From positions 4,814 to 15,854 of the forward strand of contig PLQY01000036.1 of assembly GCA_003160265.1 (NCBI GenBank): 11,041 bases of DNA. The letters are read 5' to 3'. Numbering within the stretch: the stretch's first letter is position 1; each line of letters opens with the position of its first letter. A program made the position numbers and the translations under genes. Source of the stretch: Peptococcaceae bacterium. Its GTDB lineage: Bacteria; Bacillota; DSM-12270; Thermacetogeniales; Thermacetogeniaceae. This document shows positions 1-6,444 of this stretch, one piece after another. The notes below the pieces were generated by a model that saw only the letters and a list, made by a program, of their open reading frames with translations, did no database searches and was not told where the DNA came from.

Positions 1-2
1 CC

Positions 3-521
3 GTCTTCTCCGAGGTTGTCCTGAAACAGGGCAGCATGGGCATGGGCATCCTTTTCTCCTTCTCCGGGGTCGGCGCATTGATCGGGGCCATGCTGGTTGC
101 CCTCACGAGCAAGTCTGGCCCGAGTAAACTGGTGATCTATGTTGTCCCGACGATCATCGGTATCTTCCTGATCCTGAACAGTTTCACAACCAACTTTCTG
201 CTCGCCGGATTCTACATTGCGGCGACAGGTATTTTCTTCAACCTGTTCAGCGCCACCATCAACTCTACCCTGCAGATCAATACCGGGAACGAGTTCCGCG
301 GCCGGGTCATGAGCGTGTACACTCTCGTTTTTTCCGGTTCCACGCCGATCGGGAACCTGTACGCAGGCCTGGCCGATGATTATATCGGTGCCAGGTTCGG
401 CTTCGCCGCCTGCGGGATCATCGTGTTAATCCTGCTGATTCCCGTGTACCTGTATAAGCTCAGGACCAGAAACAGAGCGGAGGCCGAAGACCGCGCACCG
501 GAGCGCCTGTCATCCGGTTAA
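3..521 (+). CDS. MFS transporter, C-terminal part (gene cut by left window edge)
   Basis: The reading frame is open from the window edge to a TAA at 519-521, giving about 172 C-terminal residues of a protein that would normally be around 400-430 residues. About five hydrophobic segments are visible, for example GILFSFSGVGALIGAML, LVIYVVPTIIGIFLIL and FGFAACGIIVLILLI. Between them lies a cytoplasmic loop with NEFRGRVMSVYTL, the conserved (R)GRVMS.Y element of the MFS_3 / enterobactin-exporter-like branch of the major facilitator superfamily, followed by PIGNLYAGLADD. The protein is therefore an inner-membrane secondary transporter, probably a drug or metabolite exporter, but the substrate cannot be told. 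The charged tail (RTRNRAEAEDRAPERLSSG) is cytoplasmic. The gene converges on cdaR with 27 bases between stop codons, so it is not part of the c-di-AMP operon. The family call is firm; the specific role is unknown. Confidence 0.85.
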   Translation, partial: VFSEVVLKQGSMGMGILFSFSGVGALIGAMLVALTSKSGPSKLVIYVVPTIIGIFLILNSFTTNFLLAGFYIAATGIFFNLFSATINSTLQINTGNEFRGRVMSVYTLVFSGSTPIGNLYAGLADDYIGARFGFAACGIIVLILLIPVYLYKLRTRNRAEAEDRAPERLSSG

Positions 522-523
522 GC

Positions 524-544
524 GCCGTACGGCCCGGTTGCCGG
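524..544. repeat. Short palindromes between convergent MFS gene and cdaR
   Basis: The 27-base gap holds a perfect 10-base palindrome GCCGTACGGC (524-533) followed by CCGG-TTG-CCGG (534-544). They could fold in RNA from either strand, but no T-run follows on either side, so I do not call an intrinsic terminator. Confidence 0.3.
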
Positions 545-548
545 CAGG

Positions 549-1508
549 TCACTGCTGCTGACCCGTCGTCCCGGTTGCCGCAGCGCCCAGATCCACCGTC
601 ACCGTAATTGGCGCCTGCCCCTGGGTGACCAGGAACACGCCCTGGGGCAGGGCCAGATCCACGCTCTCGACCACCTGGCCTGTAGCGCCTGAGATGTCCA
701 CCGGCTGGGTATAGACCGTGACCAGTCCGGCCAGCACGTTCTGGTCACCGGTCAGCGCCACCATGGTCGGCTCGACCGCCACCGACTTGACCGTCTGGGC
801 CATACCGGGCGTACCGCGGATATCGGCAGTGACCGGGACATTCTTCACTAATCCGCTGGGCACCACCGGAACGACCACTTCCGCCTCTTTCGGGTTCAAC
901 TCCAGATCGTCGCCGGATTCGGAGACCTGCAGGGACACCTTGGTGGTGATGTTGGCATTCACCCCGGTGGTGTTGACCACCGCCTGAACCTCCTGAAGCC
1001 CTCCGAGCAGGCCGCTGGGGCCGCTCACCGTCACCACAGCCGGCGTGACTGCAGGATCCAGGATCATGAAGCCCGGGGCGGGAGTGCCCTGCAGCACCAC
1101 CTTCACCGGCAGCTTCTTTGACTCCTGGTGGTCGAGGCTGACCCGCACCGTCTGCGGATAGATGCTCAGCACCCGGATGTTGTCCGGCACGCTGGTCTGG
1201 ATCGGCAGGTAGTAGACGCCCGCTGTCTGGCCGGACACGTTCACGAAGGTGTGAATGTCTTGCTCCTGCAGGGACTGAACCAGGGCCTTGGTGCCGCTGA
1301 TGGTGATCGTCACTTCAGGCAGCGTCGTCGTGGACACCAACTGTGCCGTGGACGGGCGTAGTTCCACCGGGCGGGTGTAGGTCTGCTTGGCCAGCGGGTC
1401 GGTCTGTCCGGCCACGAAGTACCAGAGCAAAAACGCCAGGCACACCGCCAGGATCTTGTAACCCACATTGTTGCGCGCCAACCAGTTCTTCCGCTTATCC
1501 CCGGCCAT
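549..1508 (-). CDS. cdaR: CdaR, YbbR-domain regulator of diadenylate cyclase CdaA
   Basis: This 319-residue protein begins with a basic stretch (DKRKNWLARNN) and one membrane helix at about residues 17-33 (YKILAVCLAFLLWYFVA). The rest is extracytoplasmic and built from three beta-rich YbbR repeats at roughly residues 45-127, 132-215 and 222-306. Each repeat has the usual valine-rich strands and a turn such as VTISGT, VTVSGPSGLL or VALTGDQNVL. The C-terminus is a short low-complexity tail (AATGTTGQQQ). In Bacillus and Listeria this protein binds membrane-bound CdaA and tunes c-di-AMP synthesis. Its ATG lies inside the end of cdaA (14-base overlap) behind a GGGAGGGTGAG ribosome binding site, so the two genes are translationally coupled. 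The usual third gene, glmM, is absent: the next gene is a convergent MFS transporter. Four YbbR repeats are common in Bacillus, so this is a shorter version. Confidence 0.93.
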   Translation of the reverse strand: MAGDKRKNWLARNNVGYKILAVCLAFLLWYFVAGQTDPLAKQTYTRPVELRPSTAQLVSTTTLPEVTITISGTKALVQSLQEQDIHTFVNVSGQTAGVYYLPIQTSVPDNIRVLSIYPQTVRVSLDHQESKKLPVKVVLQGTPAPGFMILDPAVTPAVVTVSGPSGLLGGLQEVQAVVNTTGVNANITTKVSLQVSESGDDLELNPKEAEVVVPVVPSGLVKNVPVTADIRGTPGMAQTVKSVAVEPTMVALTGDQNVLAGLVTVYTQPVDISGATGQVVESVDLALPQGVFLVTQGQAPITVTVDLGAAATGTTGQQQ

Positions 1509-2379
1509 TTCTCACCCTCCCCGTTCTCTTGCTGCCCGGCAGGATCTGCTCATCCAGCCGCTTCTCCAGATCCGTGCTGCTCAGACCCCTGGTGATCCTG
1601 CCGTCCTCGGCCAGGGAGATCGTCCCGGTCTCCTCGGAGACTACCAGGGAGACCGCATCGCTGTGCTCGGTGATGCCAATGGCCGAGCGGTGCCTGGTGC
1701 CCAATGCCTTGCTCAGGTTGGGGTTCTCCGTCAACGGCAGGAAGCAGGCTGCGGCCAGCATCCTCCCGTTGAAGACGATCGCCGCCCCGTCGTGCAGGGG
1801 GGTGTTGGGTTCGAAGACGTTGACGATCAGCTCGGCGGTTATCAGGGCATCTATCTTGATGCCGCTGTCGATATACTCCTGGAGGCCCGTCTCCCGCATG
1901 AACACGATCAGGGCGCCCACCTTGCGCCGGGACAGCACCTGGGTCGCCCGGACGATCTCCCGTACTGCCCGCCGGTTATCCTCGTCGACATTGAACAGGG
2001 AGCGCCCGAAGAACCCGCCCCGGCCCAACTGCTCCAGGGCGCGGCGCAACTCCGGCTGAAAGACCACCGGCAGGGCCACGAACAGGGCGGTCCAGGTCTT
2101 CTCCAGCAGCCAGCTCATGGTGTACAACTGAAAGCGCTCGCTGAGGGTGGAGGCGATCACCAGCAATGCCAGCCCTTTCAGAAGCTGGACCGCCCTCGTC
2201 CCCTTGATCCACATCAGCACCTTGTAGAACACGAAGGCCACCGCCAGGATGTCGATCACCGTCCGGAGATCGACGTAGCTGAGATAGGGCAGGAACCTGG
2301 CCGTGAACCCCGTCACGAACCCGGATAACACCTGCAAATAATTTTGGCCGGTCACTGCCAGGACGCCATACAACTGCAT
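1495..2379 (-). CDS. cdaA: Diadenylate cyclase CdaA (c-di-AMP synthase)
   Basis: This is a membrane-bound enzyme that makes cyclic di-AMP from two ATP. The N-terminal third has three hydrophobic helices at about residues 41-58, 63-79 and 90-107, as in CdaA (DacA). The cytoplasmic DAC domain follows at about 115-270, with the two diagnostic motifs: DGA at 197-199 in NTPLHDGAAIVF and RHRSA at 229-233 in GTRHRSAIG. The SEETG segment near 248-252 is also typical. The catalytic residues appear intact. At 294 residues it is slightly longer than the usual 270-280; the extra length is a basic C-terminal tail (GSKRTGRVRNGRG) that overlaps the start of cdaR. The ATG at 2379 is preceded by GGAGG with a 7-base spacing, which supports this start. 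It is the first gene of a leftward cdaA-cdaR operon, divergent from the DUF881 cluster. c-di-AMP controls potassium and osmolyte balance and cell-wall homeostasis in Firmicutes. Confidence 0.97.
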   Translation of the reverse strand: MQLYGVLAVTGQNYLQVLSGFVTGFTARFLPYLSYVDLRTVIDILAVAFVFYKVLMWIKGTRAVQLLKGLALLVIASTLSERFQLYTMSWLLEKTWTALFVALPVVFQPELRRALEQLGRGGFFGRSLFNVDEDNRRAVREIVRATQVLSRRKVGALIVFMRETGLQEYIDSGIKIDALITAELIVNVFEPNTPLHDGAAIVFNGRMLAAACFLPLTENPNLSKALGTRHRSAIGITEHSDAVSLVVSEETGTISLAEDGRITRGLSSTDLEKRLDEQILPGSKRTGRVRNGRG

Positions 2380-2460
2380 CGAGGCGCCTCCGTTCGATTT
2401 GCTTCAAACCATCCCTTGAACTAATTGCATCCGCCGCGGCCTCAATCTTTCAACCTGCCC

Positions 2461-2503
2461 GCGCCATGTCCGACCCGCTGAGGCTGGTACCCCGACATGG
2501 CGC
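2461..2503. repeat. Inverted repeat in the cdaA leader
   Basis: GCGCCATGTC at 2461-2470 is matched by its exact reverse complement GACATGGCGC at 2494-2503, with a 23-base loop. It lies about 80-125 bases upstream of the cdaA start, so it would be in the leader RNA if transcription starts further upstream. It could be an RNA stem or a protein-binding site. There is no following T-run. Confidence 0.5.
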
Positions 2504-2606
2504 CGCCCGCCGCGGTCTCTATAAAAATATTTCGTCCCAGCAACAGATATCCCTCTTTTCTGGTTTCTTCCGTACTACCCGCCTGCGCACCGTGCATCCT
2601 GCATGC

Positions 2607-2635
2607 TTGCGGCGAACGTATATATATGGTAATAT
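2607..2635 (+). promoter_or_regulatory. Candidate sigma-A promoter for the DUF881-sbp-DUF881 operon
   Basis: TTGCGG (2607-2612), a 17-base spacer and TAATAT (2630-2635) give a fair -35/-10 pair with ideal spacing on the plus strand. Matches to TTGACA and TATAAT are 3/6 and 4/6. The predicted transcript would start near 2642 and have a leader of about 200 bases containing the GC hairpin at 2747-2808. The prediction is from inspection only. Confidence 0.4.
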
Positions 2636-2651
2636 ATACCTAGCACGCCGC
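2609..2651. repeat. AT-rich nested palindrome in the divergent promoter region
   Basis: GTATATAT (2618-2625) and ATATATAC (2632-2639) form a perfect 8-base inverted repeat around ATGGTA. Outside it, GCGGCG (2609-2614) is mirrored by CGCCGC (2646-2651). TTGCGG therefore occurs on both strands (plus 2607-2612; minus 2653-2648). The dyad overlies the candidate promoter, so a dimeric regulator could act here on one or both operons. Confidence 0.5.
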
Positions 2652-2746
2652 AAAAGGTATCTGGAGCCCCTGGTGATCGTTCGGCATTGGCAGGAGGTTC
2701 GCCACCGCCATCGAATCATTAGATGAATGGGAACACATCCCGCGCC

Positions 2747-2808
2747 GGGGGCATTGCCCGGGGGCCGCGCCGGGTGCCCTCTGGGCGCGGCCCCCGGGGA
2801 ATGCCCCC
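2747..2808. repeat. Strong GC-rich hairpin, 25-bp stem, 12-base loop
   Basis: The arms at 2747-2771 and 2784-2808 are reverse complements with a single mismatch over 25 bases (core CCCGGGGGCCGCGCC against GGCGCGGCCCCCGGGG). The loop is 2772-2783. A 10-base direct repeat, CCGCGCCGGG, also occurs at 2740-2749 and 2765-2774. No T-run follows, so it is not a classical terminator. It ends 34 bases before the DUF881 start codon and would lie in that gene's leader RNA. It has the look of a dispersed palindromic repeat or an attenuating RNA structure. Confidence 0.75.
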
Positions 2809-2842
2809 GATGGAATATCCCCTACGGTTCAATGAGGAGGCC

Positions 2843-3592
2843 ATGGTCAAGCTGGGAAAGCAAACCCTTACAAAATGGCAGTTGCCACTGACGCTGGTGC
2901 TGTTCCTATCCGGCCTGCTGCTGATACTTGCCCTGCGCAGCATGGCCAGCAGCGGCACTCTTCCCTCGCGCACCCAAAACGAAAACCTGGCCAACCTGAT
3001 CAAATCCCAGGAGAGCCAGATCGCCGGCATCGAACTGGACGTCAGCGGACGCAGGAACCTGCTCAACACCTTCCAGTTGAACAGCGCCGCCGGTCGCCAG
3101 ACCCTGGCGGACCTGCAGAACCAGATCAAGCAGCAGGACGCCCTGGCCGGCTTCACCGATGTCCAGGGGCCGGGGCTGGTCATCTCCCTGGACGACAGCC
3201 GCAAGGACGCCGAAGCCGCCGAGAACCTCAATCCCGCACAGTACAATCCGGACGACTACCTGATCCACGACCAGCACTTGCTGTATATCGTCAACGATCT
3301 CCGGTCCGCAGGGGCCGAGGCCATCTCCGTCAATGACCAGCGGGTTGTCGCCACGACAGAAGTCCGGTGCGCTGGCACCACCATCCTGGTAAACTCCACC
3401 CGCCTGGCGCCCCCCTACATCATCAGGGCGATCGGGAACCCGGACGACCTGACCAGTGTGCTGGAGTCCCCGGAAAACGAGTACAATATCCTGAAAATGG
3501 CCGGCTTCCCGGTGAGCGAGGAGAGCAGTCCGGCAGTCCTGGTGCCCGCCTACAAGGGCAGCTACCAGTTCTCATACGCCACACCCAAATAG
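2843..3592 (+). CDS. DUF881 protein, first copy (YlxW-like)
   Basis: From the ATG at 2843 the protein has 249 residues. It has a short basic N-terminus, one membrane helix at about residues 13-31 (QLPLTLVLFLSGLLLILAL), a heptad-like helical stretch at about 42-102, and a DUF881 domain from about 105 to 245. The domain shows the typical GPGLVISLDDS, VNDLRSAGAEAISVNDQRV and YIIRAIGNPDDL segments. Members are probably anchored by the helix with the rest outside; YlxW genes lie near division genes in Bacillus, but no reaction is known. The start choice is uncertain: AGGAGG at 2835-2840 is only two bases from the ATG, and in-frame ATGs at 2801 and 2810 lie in or next to the GC hairpin. The family alignment (TM helix right after a short N-terminus) favours 2843. 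It shares AEAIS.NDQRV and AIGNPD with the second DUF881 gene, so the two are paralogues flanking sbp. Confidence 0.9.
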   Translation: MVKLGKQTLTKWQLPLTLVLFLSGLLLILALRSMASSGTLPSRTQNENLANLIKSQESQIAGIELDVSGRRNLLNTFQLNSAAGRQTLADLQNQIKQQDALAGFTDVQGPGLVISLDDSRKDAEAAENLNPAQYNPDDYLIHDQHLLYIVNDLRSAGAEAISVNDQRVVATTEVRCAGTTILVNSTRLAPPYIIRAIGNPDDLTSVLESPENEYNILKMAGFPVSEESSPAVLVPAYKGSYQFSYATPK

Positions 3593-3635
3593 TGGCTGGT
3601 GGTAGGGTGCCCACGGCTAATAGGGGGAATAGCGC

Positions 3636-4013
3636 ATGTGGCTACCAATTCTCGGCCTGTTGCTGGGGATCGGCATCGGGTCGACCCTGGCCATACCGAT
3701 CCCGGGGATATTCGCCAAGTATCTCTCGGTGGCGTTGCTGGCCGCCCTGGATTCAGTCTTCGGCGGGCTGAAATCGATCATCGAGGATAAGTTCGACGGG
3801 GCGGTGCTCCTCACCGGCTTCTTTACCAACGCCCTGCTGGCGGCGCTGCTGGCTTTCCTGGGCGACCGGCTGGGAGTCGACCTGTATATGGCCGCGGTGT
3901 TCGTCTTCGGAGTGCGCATATTCCAGAACCTGGCCACCATCCGGCGGGAGATGCTGGCCAACTGGATGCAGAAACGCCGCCTATCTGCGCAGGGGGCAAA
4001 TAAGGATGGATAA
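3636..4013 (+). CDS. sbp: Small basic protein Sbp (DUF1290, YlxX-like)
   Basis: This is a 125-residue integral membrane protein of the DUF1290 / small basic protein family. The sequence shows about four hydrophobic segments (residues 3-20, 28-45, 57-76 and 82-98). It carries the family's highly conserved IPIPGIFAKYLSVALLAALDSVFGGLKS stretch (given here in part: residues 20-47) and the DKFDG loop near 51-55. The tail is basic (RREMLANWMQKRR). Length and topology fit the family. The biochemical role is unknown; in Firmicutes it occurs with DUF881 genes, often close to divIB/ftsA/ftsZ. AGGGGG at 3622-3627 sits 8 bases before the ATG, supporting the start. The gene follows the first DUF881 gene by 43 bases and overlaps the second by 8 bases, so all three are one operon. 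Confidence 0.93.
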   Translation: MWLPILGLLLGIGIGSTLAIPIPGIFAKYLSVALLAALDSVFGGLKSIIEDKFDGAVLLTGFFTNALLAALLAFLGDRLGVDLYMAAVFVFGVRIFQNLATIRREMLANWMQKRRLSAQGANKDG

Positions 4014-4692
4014 CATCAAGAAGTGGCGCACCCCGGTGCTGATCGTCTTCCTGTTGCTGGGCATCCTGATCTCGGTGCAGTTTCATGCCCAGCAAATCTT
4101 CCAGAGCAACCTCTCGCTGCAGAGCACCGACGACCTGACACTGATCTTAAAGGGGCTGCAAGACAAGCGGACCAACCTGGAAAAGGAATCGCAAGACCTG
4201 GAGCAGCAGCAGCAGGCGCTCAACAGCGACACCACCAACAGCGCCTCCCTGGTGAACAACTTGACCGAAGAGTCCAACCAACTGAAGATCGCCCTCGGAG
4301 TGATCCCGGTCAAGGGCCCGGGTGTCACCGTCACCATACCTCCCGGCTCCAGCATCGTTTACCTTGACCTGGTTGATATCGTCAACGAACTCTGGGCATC
4401 CCAGGCAGAGGCGATCAGCATCAACGACCAGCGGGTCACCACCTGGACCACCATCTACTGGAACAAGGAGAAGATGACCATCACCGTCAACGGCGCTGAC
4501 GTCACCTTCCCCTGTACCATCAAAGCGATCGGCAACCCGGACACTCTGATGTCCGGCCTGCAGTTGCTGGGGGGCATACTCGACAACCTAGCCGTCTACA
4601 AGATCTATCCAACCGTCCAGCGGTCGTCCGAGTTGGATCTGCCCGGCGCTTCCCCTCCAGTCTTTCACTATCTCCAAACGGTGCCACAATGA
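4006..4692 (+). CDS. DUF881 protein, second copy (YlxW-like)
   Basis: This 228-residue protein has the same layout as its paralogue upstream of sbp. It has a membrane helix at about residues 10-24 (PVLIVFLLLGILISV), a glutamine-rich coiled-coil stretch at about 42-98 (DKRTNLEKESQDLEQQQQAL), then the DUF881 domain at about 100-203 with KGPGVTVTIPPGSS, VDIVNELWASQAEAISINDQRV and IKAIGNPDTL. The ATG overlaps the end of sbp by 8 bases (ATGGATAA) with AGGGGG 9 bases upstream, indicating coupled translation. The C-terminus is divergent from the first copy, being proline- and serine-rich. Function unknown; likely an envelope protein working with Sbp and the first DUF881 protein. The TGA stop runs straight into a tandem 7-base repeat tract that separates it from the convergent cimA gene. 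Confidence 0.9.
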   Translation: MDNIKKWRTPVLIVFLLLGILISVQFHAQQIFQSNLSLQSTDDLTLILKGLQDKRTNLEKESQDLEQQQQALNSDTTNSASLVNNLTEESNQLKIALGVIPVKGPGVTVTIPPGSSIVYLDLVDIVNELWASQAEAISINDQRVTTWTTIYWNKEKMTITVNGADVTFPCTIKAIGNPDTLMSGLQLLGGILDNLAVYKIYPTVQRSSELDLPGASPPVFHYLQTVPQ

Positions 4693-4771
4693 AGTGTTGA
4701 GTTATGAGTAATGAGAATCCTCGAATTTCTCTCTCTTGAAACTTATCACTCGATCCTCATCACTCATTACT
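4693..4771. repeat. Heptanucleotide inverted-repeat element A, between DUF881 and cimA stops
   Basis: Four 7-base units follow the DUF881 stop on the plus strand (AGTGTTG, AGTTATG, AGTAATG, AGAATCC; 4693-4720). Four matching units on the minus strand end cimA (AGTAATG, AGTGATG, AGGATCG, AGTGATA; 4771 down to 4744). The two arms are inverted relative to each other around a 23-base centre (4721-4743) that is not itself symmetric. AGTAATGAG (4707-4715) and CTCATTACT (4763-4771) are exact reverse complements. The right arm includes the cimA stop codon and its last codons. No T-run typical of an intrinsic terminator is present, but the position between convergent genes would suit a bidirectional 3'-end structure. 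Confidence 0.65.
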
Positions 4772-6364
4772 TGATTTCAGCAGGGCGTAGTTCATGCTGT
4801 CTGCGAGGGCCTGCCAACTGGCCTCGATGATGTTCTCGGAAACCCCCACAGTGCTCCAGACATCCTGATTGTTCGAGGACTCGATCAGTACCCGCACCGT
4901 AGAATTGGTGCCATCCTTGCCGTCCAGCACCCGCACCTTGTAGTCCACCAGGTGCATCTCCCCGAGGCAGGAGTAGGACCCCTCCAGGGCCTTGCGGAGG
5001 GCGTTGTCCAGGGCGGCCACAGGCCCGTTCCCCTCTGCGGCGGTATGCATCACCTGGTCGCCCACCCACAGCTTGATGGTGGCCTCGGTGCTGATCACCC
5101 CGCCGTCATCCGGGCGCTTGAACACATGGACATTCAGCCTTTCCAGGGTGAAGAACTCCCGGCACTGCCCGAGCGCACGCCGCAGCAACAGCTCCAGGGA
5201 GGCGTCGGCCGCCTCGTACTGGTAGCCCCGGTGCTCCAGGTCCTTGATCTGTTGGATCAGGTCGCGGACCTCGGTGCTGCCCTGCTGGAGGTCGAGGCCG
5301 AGTTCCTTGGCCTTGCTGAAGATGTTGCTGAGCCCCGACAGCTCCGACACCAGCACGCGCCGGTGGTTGCCCACCAGGGCCGGATCTATGTGCTCGTACG
5401 TCAGGGGACTCCTCAGGATGGCGCTCACGTGAATGCCGCCCTTGTGGGCGAAGGCGCTCGCCCCCACGAAGGACTGCTGGGTGCGGGGGGTCATGTTGGC
5501 GATCTCGTCCACGTAGTGGGAGGCCTCGGTCAGGTGCTGCAGCAGCCCGGGCTCGATGCAGTCGCAGCCCATCTTGAGCTGCAGATCGGGGATCACCGAG
5601 CACAAATTGGCGTTGCCGCAGCGCTCCCCGTAGCCGTTGATGGTGCCCTGGACCATGCGCATCCCGCAGCGCACGGCGGCGATGCTGTTGGCCACCGCCA
5701 GTTCCCCGTCGTTGTGGGTATGAATGCCCAGCGGCGTGTCGATAGCCCGGGCGATCCGCCCGCAGATCTCCTCGATCTCATAGGTGAGAGTGCCGCCGTT
5801 GGTGTCGCAGAGCACGATCCAGTCCGCCCCGGCTGCGGCGGCCGTCTTCAGGGTGGCCAGGGCATAGTCCGGGTTGGCCTTGAAGCCGTCGAAGAAGTGC
5901 TCGGCATCGTAGACCACCTCCCGGCCCCTGGCCTTCATATAGGCGACGCTGTCCCGGATCATGTCCAGGTTCTCCTCCAGGGTGGTCTGGAGGGCGGTGT
6001 GCACGTGGAAGTCCCAGGTCTTGCCGACCAGGCATACGCAGGGAGTCTCCGCCTCCAGCAGCGCCCGGATGTTGGCGTCATCGGCGACGCCGGCCCCTGC
6101 CTTGCGGGTCGACCCGAAGGCGGCGATCCTGGCATGCTGCAGGGCCAGGCTGCGCACGCGCTGAAAATACTCGGTATCCTTGGGGTTGGAACCGGGCCAG
6201 CCACCCTCCACGTAGGCCACGCCCAGATCATCCAGCTTCCTGGTGATCTTCAGTTTGTCGGCGACGGTGAGACTGAACCCCTCCGCCTGGGCGCCGTCCC
6301 GGAGGGTGGTGTCGTAGATCTGCACCTTTACCTTGTTGTCCAAGTAATCCCCACTTTGGATCAT
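4760..6364 (-). CDS. cimA: (R)-citramalate synthase CimA
   Basis: This enzyme of the LeuA-like DRE-TIM family condenses pyruvate with acetyl-CoA to (R)-citramalate, the first step of threonine-independent isoleucine synthesis. The catalytic barrel spans about residues 14-285, with DTTLRDGAQAEG at 18-29, metal-ligand motif HTHND at 215-219 and NGYGERCGNANL at 243-254. The GAQAEG and YVEGGWPGSNPKD segments are characteristic of the CimA branch; LeuA has GEQSPG and [12 protein letters not shown] regulatory/dimerisation domain follows at about 405-525 (EGNGPVAALDNALRKAL; VDYKVRVLDGKDGTNSTVRVLIE), implying end-product feedback. The start is uncertain. At the ATG used here AAAGG directly abuts the codon; an in-frame stop lies 12 bases upstream; a TTG at 6343 (codon 8, giving MDNKVKVQIYDTT) fits family N-termini better. 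It is the last gene of the leu cluster, 78 bases after leuB. The final codons are made of heptamer repeat. Confidence 0.95.
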   Translation of the reverse strand: MIQSGDYLDNKVKVQIYDTTLRDGAQAEGFSLTVADKLKITRKLDDLGVAYVEGGWPGSNPKDTEYFQRVRSLALQHARIAAFGSTRKAGAGVADDANIRALLEAETPCVCLVGKTWDFHVHTALQTTLEENLDMIRDSVAYMKARGREVVYDAEHFFDGFKANPDYALATLKTAAAAGADWIVLCDTNGGTLTYEIEEICGRIARAIDTPLGIHTHNDGELAVANSIAAVRCGMRMVQGTINGYGERCGNANLCSVIPDLQLKMGCDCIEPGLLQHLTEASHYVDEIANMTPRTQQSFVGASAFAHKGGIHVSAILRSPLTYEHIDPALVGNHRRVLVSELSGLSNIFSKAKELGLDLQQGSTEVRDLIQQIKDLEHRGYQYEAADASLELLLRRALGQCREFFTLERLNVHVFKRPDDGGVISTEATIKLWVGDQVMHTAAEGNGPVAALDNALRKALEGSYSCLGEMHLVDYKVRVLDGKDGTNSTVRVLIESSNNQDVWSTVGVSENIIEASWQALADSMNYALLKSSNE

Positions 6365-6374
6365 CCTTTCATAT

Positions 6375-6444
6375 TAGTAGTTGTCCTTTAGTCGTTGGAT
6401 GCATGCAAGCCTGCATGCCTGCTCACCACTCATTACTCATTACT
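6375..6444. repeat. Heptanucleotide inverted-repeat element B with palindromic core, between leuB and cimA
   Basis: On the minus strand four 7-base units run from the leuB stop: AGTAATG, AGTAATG, AGTGGTG, AGCAGGC (6444 down to 6417). A perfect palindrome follows (GCATGCA-AGCC-TGCATGC on the plus strand, 6401-6418). The other arm, 6375-6402, divides into TAGTAGT, TGTCCTT, TAGTCGT and TGGATGC on the plus strand; the first and third are clearly related, the others weakly. The layout is like elements A and C. The leuB TAG is fused to the first unit. Confidence 0.6.
6401..6418. repeat. Perfect palindrome at the centre of element B
   Basis: GCATGCA (6401-6407), loop AGCC and TGCATGC (6412-6418) form a perfect 7-bp stem. 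It lies in the leuB-cimA spacer, 37 bases upstream of the cimA start. Confidence 0.7.

Larger units (their letters stand above)
2380..2842. promoter_or_regulatory. Divergent intergenic region between cdaA and the DUF881 cluster
   Basis: This 463-base stretch has no convincing gene. The open frames that cross it have no recognisable family, run through palindromes and lack well-placed ribosome binding sites. From left to right it holds the cdaA ribosome binding site, a 10-bp inverted repeat in the presumed cdaA leader (2461-2503), an AT-rich run (about 2519-2535) that could hold a leftward -10 element, a palindromic AT-rich segment with a plausible rightward promoter (2607-2653), an orphan AGGAGG at 2692-2697 with no start codon at a useful distance, and a 25-bp GC hairpin (2747-2808). 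It must contain the promoters for both divergent operons. Confidence 0.6.

Noticed and set aside
2466..2726. 86-codon plus-strand frame in the cdaA-DUF881 spacer
   Set aside because: It crosses an inverted repeat and the palindromic promoter region, has odd composition and no good ribosome binding site.
2380..2842. c-di-AMP (ydaO-type) riboswitch upstream of cdaA
   Set aside because: I could not identify its conserved core. The only clear stem on the cdaA side is the simple 10-bp inverted repeat.
4952..6391. Long plus-strand open frame (about 479 codons) opposite cimA
   Set aside because: It is antisense to a clear CimA, with a protein rich in H, G, L, V and P as expected from reading a GC-rich gene backwards. 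No family is recognisable.
6396..6425. Resemblance to a cloning-vector polylinker (GCATGC and CCTGC motifs)
   Set aside because: The order and flanks do not match a HindIII-SphI-PstI polylinker, and the palindrome fits the centre of a repeat element seen elsewhere in the window.
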